Assembly: GCA_050247155.1 (NCBI GenBank)
Contig: JBFWUS010000012.1
Coordinates: 1 to 64,000 of the forward strand
Length of the DNA: 64,000 bases
Reading direction: 5' to 3'
Source: Mesorhizobium_G sp050247155
GTDB taxonomy: Bacteria > Pseudomonadota > Alphaproteobacteria > Rhizobiales > Rhizobiaceae
Position numbers and translations under genes: made by a program. Below the pieces are notes generated by a model that had not been told where the DNA came from, did no database searches, and saw only the letters and a program-made list of their open reading frames with translations. Positions 16,844 through 25,429 of the stretch are shown here, one piece after another. Each line of letters opens with the position of its first letter. Position 1 is the stretch's first letter.

Positions 16844-17863
16844 ATGGGCTACCAGATCGCCCTGAACTTTGAGGACGGCGTTACCCGTATCATCGAATGC
16901 GGCGCGGACGAACTCGTCATGGATGCCGCCTTCCGTCAGAAAATCAATATACCCATGGATTGTCGCGACGGCGTCTGCGGAACCTGCAAATGCCACTGCG
17001 AGAAAGGCGAATACGAACTCGGCTTCTATCTTGAAGAGGCGATGACCGAAGACGAGGCGGCAGCCCGAAAAGTCCTTACGTGCCAGATGAAGCCCCAATC
17101 CGACTGTGTGGTCGCCGTACCCGCTTCGTCGATCATCTGCAAGACCGGCGCCGAGACCGTAAAGGGCGAGGTGATCTCAGTCGATGCCCTCTCGACGACG
17201 TCGTTTGGTCTGCGGGTGAAGCTGGCCAAACCAATCCCCTTCCTGCCTGGTCAATTCGTCAACATCGGCGTACCCGGCACTGACCGCCATCGTTCCTATT
17301 CGTTTTCGTCCGCTCCCGGTGCCAGCGAGGCGAGCTTTCTCATTCGCAACCTGCCTGGTGGTGTGATGTCTACCTGGCTCGGTCAGCGTGCGTCGCCCGG
17401 CGACGCTGTGGAGCTGACGGGTCCGATGGGCGCTTTTTACCTGCGCCCCATTGAACGCCCACAACTCTGGCTCGCCGGTGGCACCGGCCTGGCCCCCTTT
17501 CTTGCCATGCTTGAGAAGGTCGCCGAGGAAGGCACAGAACAGCCGATCCGACTTTATTACGCCGTGACCCGCGGCGCCGATCTGGTTGAACTCGAGCGCG
17601 TGCGGACGCTGGCCGACAGGATCGAGAACGTCAGCATCGTGACTATCCTCGCGGCTGAGGAGGAGGAACACGAACGCAAGGGCTTTGTGACGAACCACCT
17701 CGGGCCTGCGGACTTCAACAACGGAGACATTGATGTCTACCTCTGCGGTCCGCCGCCAATGGTGGAGGCTGTGCGTCAGCACATGACCGCGCTTGGCGTT
17801 GCGCCAGTGAGCTTTCGTTTTGAGAAGTTCAACCCAACCGAATCCCCGGCGGTGGCGGCATGA
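16844..17863 (+). CDS. benC: Benzoate 1,2-dioxygenase electron transfer component (ferredoxin-NADH reductase)
   Basis: A protein of 339 aa from an ATG with a GGGAGG site. Domain order is plant-type [2Fe-2S] ferredoxin (about 1-95, ligands in CRDGVCGTCKC and VLTCQ), FAD-binding domain (about 105-205, RSYSFSS) and NAD-binding domain (about 210-330, AGGTGLAPFLAML and YLCGPPPMVEAV). It passes electrons from NADH to BenAB. A longer frame open from 16616 overlaps benB and is not used. The stop overlaps the benD start (ATGA), showing coupling. Confidence 0.93.
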   Translation: MGYQIALNFEDGVTRIIECGADELVMDAAFRQKINIPMDCRDGVCGTCKCHCEKGEYELGFYLEEAMTEDEAAARKVLTCQMKPQSDCVVAVPASSIICKTGAETVKGEVISVDALSTTSFGLRVKLAKPIPFLPGQFVNIGVPGTDRHRSYSFSSAPGASEASFLIRNLPGGVMSTWLGQRASPGDAVELTGPMGAFYLRPIERPQLWLAGGTGLAPFLAMLEKVAEEGTEQPIRLYYAVTRGADLVELERVRTLADRIENVSIVTILAAEEEEHERKGFVTNHLGPADFNNGDIDVYLCGPPPMVEAVRQHMTALGVAPVSFRFEKFNPTESPAVAA

Positions 17864-18639
17864 GTGGGCGCTTCGCAGGGAAAGCGATGGTTGTCACCGG
17901 CGCCGCCCAGGGCATCGGCCGCCGCGTCGCTGAACGCGCCGCCGCTGAAGGCGCCGAAGTGTTGATCGTCGACCGCTCGCCACATCGCGACGAAGTCGTC
18001 GAGACGATCGGTGCGGCCGGAGGCTCGGCGCACGCGTTCGATGCCGACCTGGAAAGCTGGCAGGGCTGCGCCGCCGCCATGGCGCGGGCCACGGACCTCT
18101 ACGGCCGTATCGACATCCTGGTGAACAACGTCGGCGGCACCATCTGGGCGAAGCCCTACGAGTTCTACCAGCCGAACGAGATCGAGGCCGAGGTCCGCCG
18201 CTCGCTGTTCCCGACGCTTTTCTGCTGCCGGGCGGCACTGGACGTGATGCTTCCCGCCGGCAGGGGCGTGATCGTCAACGTTTCATCGATCGCGACGCGT
18301 GGCCTCAACCGCGTGCCCTATGCAGCGGCCAAGGGCGGGGTGAACGCGATCACGGCTTCGCTTGCCTGGGAAGTTGCCGAGCGCGGCATCCGCGTGGTCG
18401 CCACCGCGCCCGGCGGCACCGAAGCGCCGCCGCGCAAGGTACCGCGCAACCCCACGGCGCAAGAGGCCCAGGACAAGGCCTGGTACCAGACGATCGTCGA
18501 CCAGACGATCCAGTCCAGCCTGATGAAACGCTACGGCACACTGGATGAACAGGCGGGGGCGATCCTTTTCCTGGCGTCCGACGAGGCCTCCTACGTCACC
18601 GGCGTAACGCTGCCGGTCGGCGGGGGCGATCTCGGTTAA
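17860..18639 (+). CDS. benD: cis-1,2-dihydroxycyclohexa-3,5-diene-1-carboxylate dehydrogenase
   Basis: A protein of 259 aa, a classical short-chain dehydrogenase. The NAD motif is TGAAQGIGRR, NNVGG is the SDR core, and the active site is Ser in NVSSIATRG with YAAAKGG (Tyr-X3-Lys). It oxidises and decarboxylates the benzoate diol to catechol with NAD+. It is coupled to benC by an ATGA overlap. 39 nt after its stop begins the ABC transporter, so uptake and ring attack are probably on one transcript. Confidence 0.92.
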   Translation: MSGRFAGKAMVVTGAAQGIGRRVAERAAAEGAEVLIVDRSPHRDEVVETIGAAGGSAHAFDADLESWQGCAAAMARATDLYGRIDILVNNVGGTIWAKPYEFYQPNEIEAEVRRSLFPTLFCCRAALDVMLPAGRGVIVNVSSIATRGLNRVPYAAAKGGVNAITASLAWEVAERGIRVVATAPGGTEAPPRKVPRNPTAQEAQDKAWYQTIVDQTIQSSLMKRYGTLDEQAGAILFLASDEASYVTGVTLPVGGGDLG

Positions 18640-18678
18640 TCCATACGGGTTCGGGGAACTTCAATGGGAGGAAGAAAG

Positions 18679-19857
18679 ATGAAATCCACGCTTAAAATAG
18701 CGCTGGCCAGTTCAGTGACTCTTTTTTGCATTCAGTCAGCCGCCGCGAAGGACTTTAAGGTCGGGCTGCTGCTGCCTTACTCTGGTGTCTACGCGGCACT
18801 CGGCAAGGAAATCGATGATGGCTTCGCCCTCGGTATCGAAACATTTGGGGCCGGCACCGGCGCGAACTTTGAAATCGTGCGCGAAGACGACGAAGCGACG
18901 CCGCCAGTCGGCCTCGCGAAAACCCGCAAGCTCGTTCTGCAGGACGAAGTCGACATACTAGCCGGTGTCGTGTCCTCCGGTGTGTTGGGCGCTATACGGG
19001 ACCTGGTCCACAGTTCGAAAGTGCCGCTGGTCGTCGCCAATGCCGGCAATGACGAAGCGACCGGGAAGGATTGCTCGCCCTATATCACCCGCATCTCCTT
19101 CTCAAACTATCAGGTCAATACTCCGATGGGCGCCTGGTTGAAGGAGCAGGGCATCGGCAAGGTCTTTACCCTTGGGGCTGACTATGCTGCTGGGAAACAA
19201 CAGGTCGGCGCCTTCGCCGAGGCGTATAAGGCCGCGGGCGGTGAGGTTGTTGGCCAGGAGTGGACACCGTTCCAGAAGACCCAGGACTTTGGCCCCTATC
19301 TCGCCAAGGCAAAATCGAGCGGCGCGCAGGCCATCTATGCCTTCTACGCCGGCGGCGAGGCAATCTCTTTCGTCAAGCAGTACGACAGCTTCGGACTGAA
19401 GAGCGGTCTGCCGTTGTTCGGTCCCGGCTTCTTGACCTCGCAACTCTACGTCAACGCGGAAGGCCCCGCGGCAGAAGGTGTTGTTACGGCGTTGCACTAC
19501 GTGCCGACGATCGACAACCCGGAGAACGCCGCCTTCGTCAAGGCGTTCAAGGCAAAGACCGACCGCCTTCCTTCAGAGTATGCGGTGCAGGGCTATGACG
19601 CCGCCCGCGCCCTGGTTGAGGCCGTCAAGAAGGGAGCTACCGACCGCGATACGCTCGCAAACGCATTGCGTGTCGCCTCGTTCAACGGGCCGCGCGGGGC
19701 GACCGCGATCGACCCGGCCACCAACAACATCGTCCAACCAATCTACGTGTACCAGACGGTTGCCGGCGACGGCGGCATGACGCAAAAAGTGCTCGCCACC
19801 TTGCCTGCCGTGCCTGACCCAACCAACGGCTGCGAAATGCCCGCCGTCACCAAATGA
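18679..19857 (+). CDS. ABC transporter substrate-binding protein (branched-chain amino acid/aromatic acid type)
   Basis: About 392 aa of the periplasmic-binding-protein type 1 family. An N-terminal signal peptide (KIALASSVTLFCIQSAAAKDF) gives probable cleavage after AAA. The ATG at 18679 has a GGGAGGAA site; an ATG at 18664 would precede the site. Two Rossmann-like lobes follow, beginning KVGLLLPYSGVYAALG. Members of this family in rhizobia bind branched-chain amino acids or aromatic acids. Its position directly after benD and before two permease and two ATPase genes makes benzoate or a related aromatic acid the likely ligand. Confidence 0.9.
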   Translation: MKSTLKIALASSVTLFCIQSAAAKDFKVGLLLPYSGVYAALGKEIDDGFALGIETFGAGTGANFEIVREDDEATPPVGLAKTRKLVLQDEVDILAGVVSSGVLGAIRDLVHSSKVPLVVANAGNDEATGKDCSPYITRISFSNYQVNTPMGAWLKEQGIGKVFTLGADYAAGKQQVGAFAEAYKAAGGEVVGQEWTPFQKTQDFGPYLAKAKSSGAQAIYAFYAGGEAISFVKQYDSFGLKSGLPLFGPGFLTSQLYVNAEGPAAEGVVTALHYVPTIDNPENAAFVKAFKAKTDRLPSEYAVQGYDAARALVEAVKKGATDRDTLANALRVASFNGPRGATAIDPATNNIVQPIYVYQTVAGDGGMTQKVLATLPAVPDPTNGCEMPAVTK

Positions 19858-19893
19858 CCGGCCGACACTAGCAAAACGGAAAGGTTGGCAACG

Positions 19894-20760
19894 ATGGATA
19901 CCGGATACTGGGTGCTCCAAGCGCTGAACGCGTTGCAGCTATCGATGCTCTTGTTCCTGCTCTCGATCGGGCTGACGGTCATCTTCGGGCTCATGCACTT
20001 CGTCAACCTGGCTCATGGCGCCCTCTACGCTATCGGCGCCTACGTGGCCGCTAGCGTGGCTCTCGCCGGCGGCGGCTTCTGGGGCGGCTTCGTGCTCGCC
20101 CCACTCGCGGTCGCCGTCGTCGGGCTATTGCTCTACCTGGGACTGATACGCCGGATGAGGCGCTCGGGGCCTATGGCGCAGGTGCTTGTCACCTTCGGAC
20201 TTATCTTCGTTTTTCTCGACCTTACGCGGATCATCTGGGGAGACATCGCCCTGTCGGTTCCTACACCCGAGGTCTTGTCCGGACGCATCAGCATCCTCGG
20301 CGCCGAATACCCGACTTACCGGCTGTTTCTCGTATTGCTTGGGGCAACAGTCCTTGCGGCTCTGACATATGTTCTAAGCCGGACGCAGATCGGCGCCATG
20401 ATCCGCGCCGGCGTCGACAACGACGCCATGGCTGCCTGCCTCGGGATTGATGTAGAACGGCTGTTCTTTATCGTTTTTTGCGTTGGCTGCGCTCTAGCTG
20501 GGCTTGCTGGCGCGGTGGCAGCGCCGCTTCTCTCCGTCACACCCGACATGGGTTTGCAGGTTCTCATTCCAACGCTGATCGTCATCGTGTTGGGTGGCCT
20601 CGGCAGCCTCAAGGGCGCCATTGCCGGATCGCTCATCTACGGCTTTGTCCAGACTTTCGGGGCCGTGGTCGCGCCGCAGTTCGCTTCGGTATTGATCTAC
20701 GCGCTGCTTGCGGCCGTGCTGGTCTTCAAGCCGACCGGTATCTTCCCGGCAAAAGGTTGA
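19894..20760 (+). CDS. ABC transporter permease, LivH type
   Basis: About 288 aa with eight or so hydrophobic segments and the family signature FVNLAHGALYAIGAY near residue 35 and TPDMGLQVLIPTLIVIVLGGLGS near 215. The ATG at 19894 follows GGAAAGG at 9 nt spacing; a TTG at 19885 is less likely. It forms the inner-membrane channel together with the LivM-type gene 5 nt downstream. Part of the benzoate-operon importer. Confidence 0.9.
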   Translation: MDTGYWVLQALNALQLSMLLFLLSIGLTVIFGLMHFVNLAHGALYAIGAYVAASVALAGGGFWGGFVLAPLAVAVVGLLLYLGLIRRMRRSGPMAQVLVTFGLIFVFLDLTRIIWGDIALSVPTPEVLSGRISILGAEYPTYRLFLVLLGATVLAALTYVLSRTQIGAMIRAGVDNDAMAACLGIDVERLFFIVFCVGCALAGLAGAVAAPLLSVTPDMGLQVLIPTLIVIVLGGLGSLKGAIAGSLIYGFVQTFGAVVAPQFASVLIYALLAAVLVFKPTGIFPAKG

Positions 20761-20765
20761 CCGAA

Positions 20766-21755
20766 ATGTTCCGTCATACGCCCCTCCGCCTCGCTGCGCT
20801 GGCGCTCATAGCTGCCGGCGCCATCTTCCAAGTTCTCACGGCCGATTATTTTGGGCTCGATATCACCGTCGAGATCGCGGTGCTGGCGCTTGTTGTCATC
20901 GCCCTCGACATGGTCGCCGGCTTCGGCGGCATGGTCTCCCTCTGTCATGGCGCGCTGATGGGCCTGGGCGCGTACAGCTATGCGGCGCTCTCGGTCATAT
21001 TCGAGGTTGAACCCGCGCTCGCCATGGCTGGAGCGGTGGCGATCAGCGGCGCGGCCGCATGGCTCATCGGCGCCATCTGCGCGCGTGCGCACGGCATCTA
21101 TTTCATCATGGCGACACTGGCATTCGGCCAGATGGCTTACTCCTTTGTTTTCGAGTCAGCCACGCTCGGAGGCGACGACGGCGTCAGCGGCGTTCCGCGC
21201 CTCGATCTCAGCGCCTTCGGCATCGATCTGATGGATAGCCGGACATTTGCGCTGGCTGCGTGCATTCTGGCCGCCGTTGCCTATGCCTTCGCTGCGATGG
21301 TGCTCCGCTCCGGCCTGGGACGCAGCCTGAGCGGCGTGATGCACAATGAGAAGCGAATGCGGGCCCTCGGGTTGAATGTTTGGCGCGTGAAGGCCGATGT
21401 CTTTGGCCTGTCCGGGTTGATAACGGGCTTGGCGGGTGCAGTTGCGGCGCAACATGTGATGTTCGTTTCGCCCACTGTCATGTCCTGGACCGTCTCGGGC
21501 GAGGCCCTCGTCGTTGTCATTCTTGGCGGGCTCGGCACGCTTGTCGGACCGGTTCTCGGCGCTGCCGCGTTCGTTGTTCTGAAGCATGAGATAAGCTCCC
21601 TGACCGAACACTGGCACATGATCGTTGGATTGATCCTGATCGCTGTGGTGGTCAGCGGCGCCAACGGCATCTTCGGTGTCATGGAAGCCCTTGCTCGGCG
21701 CCTGGCACGCTCCCGCGCGGCAACGGCCGGCCGCGTCTCGTCGTCGGCAAGGTAG
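20766..21755 (+). CDS. ABC transporter permease, LivM type
   Basis: A protein of 329 aa with about nine transmembrane segments. The LivM-type motifs are visible: LVVIALDMVAGFGGMVSLCHGAL near residue 45 and SGEALVVVILGGLGTLVGPVLGA near 250. It starts 5 nt after the LivH-type stop. A longer open frame starting at 20478 overlaps the previous gene in another phase and is not real. Second half of the membrane channel. Confidence 0.9.
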   Translation: MFRHTPLRLAALALIAAGAIFQVLTADYFGLDITVEIAVLALVVIALDMVAGFGGMVSLCHGALMGLGAYSYAALSVIFEVEPALAMAGAVAISGAAAWLIGAICARAHGIYFIMATLAFGQMAYSFVFESATLGGDDGVSGVPRLDLSAFGIDLMDSRTFALAACILAAVAYAFAAMVLRSGLGRSLSGVMHNEKRMRALGLNVWRVKADVFGLSGLITGLAGAVAAQHVMFVSPTVMSWTVSGEALVVVILGGLGTLVGPVLGAAAFVVLKHEISSLTEHWHMIVGLILIAVVVSGANGIFGVMEALARRLARSRAATAGRVSSSAR

Positions 21756-21761
21756 CCACCA

Positions 21762-22505
21762 ATGCTTGAGACTCGTAACCTTTCCAAGAGCTTCGGTGCT
21801 ATCCAGGTCACCAAAAACGTCTCTATGAAGCTGGAGCGCGGCGAGCGCCGAGTGATCCTCGGACCGAATGGCGCCGGCAAGACCAGTTTATTCAATCAGC
21901 TTGTCGGCGAGCTTCGTCCGAACAGTGGTTCGATCCATCTTGCCGGCGACGACGTCACCGCCTTGCCGGTCGCCCAGCGCGCCCGCCGCGGCCTATCCCG
22001 AAGCTACCAGAAAAACACTCTGTTCGATGGGCTGACCGTACAGGAGAACCTCTCGCTCGCTGCCGCCGTGGCCACGGGCAACGCAACCTCGATGTGGCGC
22101 GACAGCCTCGGCAAAGCCGAGGTGCGCGAGATCGTCACCGAGGTAGCAGAGCAGGTCGCTCTGACGCCGCACATCCATGCGCGCGTCAGCGACATCTCCT
22201 ACGGCGTGCGCCGCCAGTTGGAGATCGGCGTGGCGCTCGCCACACGCCCGACGGTACTCCTGATGGACGAGCCGACCTCCGGCGTTGGACCTGAGATGTC
22301 AAAGGGTTTCCTCAGCGTCCTGAACGGCCTGCCCCGCGACCTGACCCTTCTGATCATCGAGCACGACATGGACCTTGCATTCGGCGTCGCCGACACGATC
22401 ACGGTGCTGAACTACGGCGAGGTAGTATTCGACGGACTGCCCGAGCAAGCGCGCAATAGCAGCCTGCTGAAGGAAATCTATCTCGGGAGTTGGGAAGATG
22501 CTTGA
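21762..22505 (+). CDS. ABC transporter ATP-binding protein, LivG type
   Basis: A protein of 247 aa. Walker A is GPNGAGKTS (about residues 34-42) and Walker B is VLLMDEPTSG, with the switch His in LIIEHDMDLAFG. The ABC signature is degenerate: it reads ISYGVRRQLEIG where most LivG have LSYGxQRxLEIA. It starts 6 nt after the LivM-type stop and overlaps the next gene by 8 nt. It energises aromatic acid uptake. Confidence 0.92.
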   Translation: MLETRNLSKSFGAIQVTKNVSMKLERGERRVILGPNGAGKTSLFNQLVGELRPNSGSIHLAGDDVTALPVAQRARRGLSRSYQKNTLFDGLTVQENLSLAAAVATGNATSMWRDSLGKAEVREIVTEVAEQVALTPHIHARVSDISYGVRRQLEIGVALATRPTVLLMDEPTSGVGPEMSKGFLSVLNGLPRDLTLLIIEHDMDLAFGVADTITVLNYGEVVFDGLPEQARNSSLLKEIYLGSWEDA

Positions 22506-23199
22506 GGTAACCGGGATCGACGCCGGCTATGGCGAGACGCAGGTTCTCTACGGGCTCAGCCTCTCGGCCAAGTCTGGCCGCGTTCTCTCCATCCTAGGCC
22601 GGAACGGTGCAGGCAAGAGCACGACATTGAAGACCATCATGGGCCTGCTGTCGGCCCGGGCCGGTGGCATCGTCTTCGAAGGCGCAGCGATCGCGAACCG
22701 GCGTCCGTTCGATATCGCACGCGCCGGCATCGGCTACGTGCCTGAGACGCGCGACATCTTCCCTTCGCTCACTGTTCGCGAGAATCTCGAACTCGCCTCT
22801 CGTCGCTTCGACGCGCCCAAAGACGGCTGGACCTTTGACCGTGTGATTGGGCTTTTCCCACGCCTTGGCGAACGATTGGACAATGGGGGCGCACAACTTT
22901 CCGGCGGCGAACAGCAGATGCTGGCGATCGCCCGCGCCCTCCTGATGAACCCACGCCTCCTGATACTGGACGAGCCGACCGAGGGGTTGGCGCCGATAAT
23001 CGTCAAGCTGATCCACGACAAGCTGAAGGAACTTCGTGAGGGTGGACTCTCGATGATCCTGGTCGAGCAGAATTTTGGTTTCGCCGTCAGCCTGGCCGAC
23101 GACGTGGTCATTGTCAGCAAGGGGCAGGTGGTCTGGACCGGCAGCCCCGATGATATCCGGGCCGACGTTGAGGCGCAGCATCGTTGGCTGGGAGTCTAA
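22498..23199 (+). CDS. ABC transporter ATP-binding protein, LivF type
   Basis: A protein of 233 aa. Walker A is GRNGAGKST, the signature is LSGGEQQMLAIARALL, Walker B is LLILDEPTEGLAP and the switch His is replaced by Gln in LVEQNFGFAV, as in LivF proteins. Its start overlaps the end of the LivG-type gene. It is the last gene of the long rightward operon; the LysR gene beyond it is convergent, 65 nt away. Confidence 0.92.
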   Translation: MLEVTGIDAGYGETQVLYGLSLSAKSGRVLSILGRNGAGKSTTLKTIMGLLSARAGGIVFEGAAIANRRPFDIARAGIGYVPETRDIFPSLTVRENLELASRRFDAPKDGWTFDRVIGLFPRLGERLDNGGAQLSGGEQQMLAIARALLMNPRLLILDEPTEGLAPIIVKLIHDKLKELREGGLSMILVEQNFGFAVSLADDVVIVSKGQVVWTGSPDDIRADVEAQHRWLGV

Positions 23200-23264
23200 G
23201 GTCGTCAGCAGCCTGGAACGTGGCGGCAACTCTCAGCCCTCCGGGACGCAATGCCAGGTTACGG

Positions 23265-24155
23265 TCAAACCAGTTTGCGCGCGACCTCCTGAGCCACTCT
23301 GACGAATTTGTGGACATGTACGCCCTGCTCATCCACGCGGTGGTTGACAGACAAAGCGGTCGAGCCGATCGGCGGTGTAATGCGATGGAAGCGGATGCCG
23401 TTCCGCGGCGCCGTGCTGACGGATTCCGGAACAATGCAGAGCCCCTCGCCGATCGCGACCAGGCTAAGCGCTGTCTGCAGGTCCATCGTGAAGACCCGAC
23501 GCTCCACTTCGATCCCCTGGCGGTGGCATTGCTCGATCACAAAGTCGGCGTAGCTCGGCCGCGGAAACTCCGGATAAAGGATGAAGTTCTCGTTCCGCAC
23601 GTCCGCCAAGCTGACCGGACCGCGCGCCGGCAGAGCAAGCGTGTCCGGGGCAGCGACGACCAACGCCTCCTCCGTAAGCTTGCGGGTGACAAATTCCGGA
23701 TCCTGCAGGGCCGGTCGGGCGAAGGCAACGTCAATCTCACGTCGGACCAGCGCGCGATAGAGCCTGGCATTGTTCATTGGAATGAGGCTGAGGTTTACAC
23801 CGGGATAGTTCGCGCGGAACGACTTGATGATGTTCGGAAGAATGCCGTAGGAGGACGAACCGACAAAGCCGATGCGCAGCCGCCCTTCAGCCCCCTGCCC
23901 GATACGGCGAACCTCGAGTTCGATGTCTTTGACTTCCTGAAGCACCTCGCGTCCACGATCATAAAGGCGGCATCCCGCCTGCGTCAGTGTGATGGTGCTG
24001 CGGCCGCGATTGAAAAGAGCCGCGCCAGTCTCGTCCTCAAGTTGCTTGATCTGTCGGCTCAGCGGCGGTTGCGCCATTCCAAGCCGATCCGCTGCTCGTC
24101 CGAAGTGCATCTCTTCGGCAACAGCGACAAAGTAGGAAAGTCGTTTCAAGTTCAT
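23265..24155 (-). CDS. LysR-family regulator, CatR/CbnR-like
   Basis: A protein of 296 aa from an ATG at 24155 that gives the standard LysR N terminus (LKRLSYFVAVAEEMHFGRAA). The winged-HTH spans residues 1-60 (AQPPLSRQIKQLE) and the effector domain starts RLRIGFVGSSSYGILP near residue 90. LysR proteins of this group activate catechol or chlorocatechol genes in response to cis,cis-muconate or benzoate. It is convergent with the transporter operon and faces away from the second LysR gene, with a small ORF and about 115 nt of free DNA between. Which promoters it controls is not determined. Confidence 0.88.
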   Translation of the reverse strand: MNLKRLSYFVAVAEEMHFGRAADRLGMAQPPLSRQIKQLEDETGAALFNRGRSTITLTQAGCRLYDRGREVLQEVKDIELEVRRIGQGAEGRLRIGFVGSSSYGILPNIIKSFRANYPGVNLSLIPMNNARLYRALVRREIDVAFARPALQDPEFVTRKLTEEALVVAAPDTLALPARGPVSLADVRNENFILYPEFPRPSYADFVIEQCHRQGIEVERRVFTMDLQTALSLVAIGEGLCIVPESVSTAPRNGIRFHRITPPIGSTALSVNHRVDEQGVHVHKFVRVAQEVARKLV

Positions 24156-24223
24156 CTGGGTGATCGCTTGCCTGGATGAAGGATTGCATGGCACGGGAAC
24201 TTAAGTGGCCCGGAGAAGGAGAC

Positions 24224-24397
24224 CTAGCACCGGAGGTTCGAGAGGCTGGTCTCGAGCGCGCCGCACGCTTTGCTGCGCTCGCAGGTCCGGCAGTCGCGAC
24301 CGCATTTCGAGACTGCCTGATCGGGCTCGGTTCCACGCATTGTTTCCGCCACGACGGTGTGCCGACTGGCGTTCTCGGGACTAAACGACATCTCCAT
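24224..24397 (-). CDS. Small cysteine-rich protein (57 aa), candidate unannotated gene
   Basis: A short frame with a perfect site (GGAGGAAACA then ATG at 24397). A second ATG lies at 24391. The last third carries the cluster CGRDCRTCERSKAC, that is Cys-X3-Cys-X2-Cys-X5-Cys, and a final Cys before the stop. Four such cysteines could hold zinc or an iron-sulfur cluster. It lies 68 nt upstream of, and co-directional with, the first LysR gene, so it may be a co-transcribed leader gene. I know no family for it. Coding status rests on the ribosome binding site and motif only. Confidence 0.5.
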   Translation of the reverse strand: MEMSFSPENASRHTVVAETMRGTEPDQAVSKCGRDCRTCERSKACGALETSLSNLRC

Positions 24398-24493
24398 TGT
24401 TTCCTCCGGCTGCGCTCTTATTGGCGGCTTGCTTGTTGGCAGGAGAATAGCTTGCCGAGGGACATTCTTTCCAATACTGACTCAGTGCGGACG

Positions 24494-24508
24494 ATACCTG
24501 TAGGGTAT
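24494..24508. promoter_or_regulatory. ATAC-N7-GTAT site (BenM/CatM-type LysR operator)
   Basis: ATACCTGTAGGGTAT lies 4 nt upstream of the second LysR start codon. ATAC-N7-GTAT is the recognition pattern described for Acinetobacter BenM and CatM, whose sequence the downstream protein resembles. A position over the start region suggests autorepression. Confidence 0.55.
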
Positions 24509-24512
24509 TGAT

Positions 24513-25421
24513 ATGGAGCTGCGCCAACTACGCTACTTTGTCGCCGTAGCCCGGGAGCGAAACTTCACTCGCGCTGCCCGGCTGCTCAACATTGCCCAGC
24601 CTCCACTCAGTCGACAGGTGCAACAACTCGAGCACGAAGTGGGTGTGCGCCTGATCGAGCGCGGCTCGCGGCCGGTACGGCTGACAGAGGGAGGTCGGCT
24701 CTTTTACGATCAGGCGGTGCAGGCGCTCGAACACATCGAGCAGATGTTGGAGATGACACGGCGCCTCGCGGCAGCAGCCCGTCCCCGCATTGGTATCGGG
24801 TTTGTCTCTTCGACGCTGTACGGCTATTTGCCCGAGGTGATCCGCCGCTATCGAGCCGCTCGTCCCGAGGTTGAAATGTCTCTCCATGAATTGACCTCGC
24901 TCGAGCAGATCATTGCGCTCAAGGAGGGACGGATCGACGTCGGCTTCGGTCGGGTACAACACGACGACCCTCAGGTCGACCGGGTGCTGATGCGTAAAGA
25001 GGCGTTGCTCGCCGCGGTACCCGCATCGCATCCGTTTGTCGGTAGCGCGGAACGCCTGCGGCTCGCCGACCTCACGGGTCTTCCGCTCGTTGTCTATCCG
25101 AAGGCTCCGCGCCCAAGCTATGCAGACCAGGTGCTGGGGCTGTTCCGCGCGCGCGACGTCCGTCCGCCGTTTGTCCACGAAGTGAAGGAACTTCAGACGG
25201 CGCTCGGCCTCGTTGCCGCCGAGAGCGGCATCGCGCTCGTTCCGGCCTCGGTTGCACGCTTGCGTCGCGACAACGTCGCCTATGTGCCACTTGATGAGCC
25301 CGACGCGCTGTCGCCGATCATCATGAGCACCCGGCGCGACGATGCCTCGCCGGAGATCGCACTCATACTGAAGCTGATCAAGCGGATGTATCGCGACGAA
25401 GGCATCCCCTTCGGCCAATAG
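24513..25421 (+). CDS. LysR-family regulator, BenM/CatM-like
   Basis: A protein of 302 aa. The N terminus MELRQLRYFVAVARERNFT and AQPPLSRQVQQLEHEVG, the effector-domain start GIGFVSSTLYGYLPE, and the LQTALGLVAAESGIALVPAS stretch all match the BenM/CatM layout. Those proteins sense benzoate and cis,cis-muconate and activate ben and cat genes. An ATAC-N7-GTAT site lies just before its start. It is 8 nt away from the convergent BoxA gene. It is the best candidate for the main regulator of catB-benABCD, catA or the divergent operon. Confidence 0.9.
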   Translation: MELRQLRYFVAVARERNFTRAARLLNIAQPPLSRQVQQLEHEVGVRLIERGSRPVRLTEGGRLFYDQAVQALEHIEQMLEMTRRLAAAARPRIGIGFVSSTLYGYLPEVIRRYRAARPEVEMSLHELTSLEQIIALKEGRIDVGFGRVQHDDPQVDRVLMRKEALLAAVPASHPFVGSAERLRLADLTGLPLVVYPKAPRPSYADQVLGLFRARDVRPPFVHEVKELQTALGLVAAESGIALVPASVARLRRDNVAYVPLDEPDALSPIIMSTRRDDASPEIALILKLIKRMYRDEGIPFGQ

Positions 25422-25429
25422 CCTGCAAC

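Noticed and set aside
18679..23199. Branched-chain amino acid importer as the function of the ABC genes
   Set aside because: The family fits, but placement directly after benD favours aromatic acid transport, so I did not label them livKHMGF.
24176..24511. Open frame of 111 codons on the plus strand between the LysR genes
   Set aside because: No ribosome binding site, and it overlaps both promoters. The small cysteine-rich frame on the opposite strand has a far better start.
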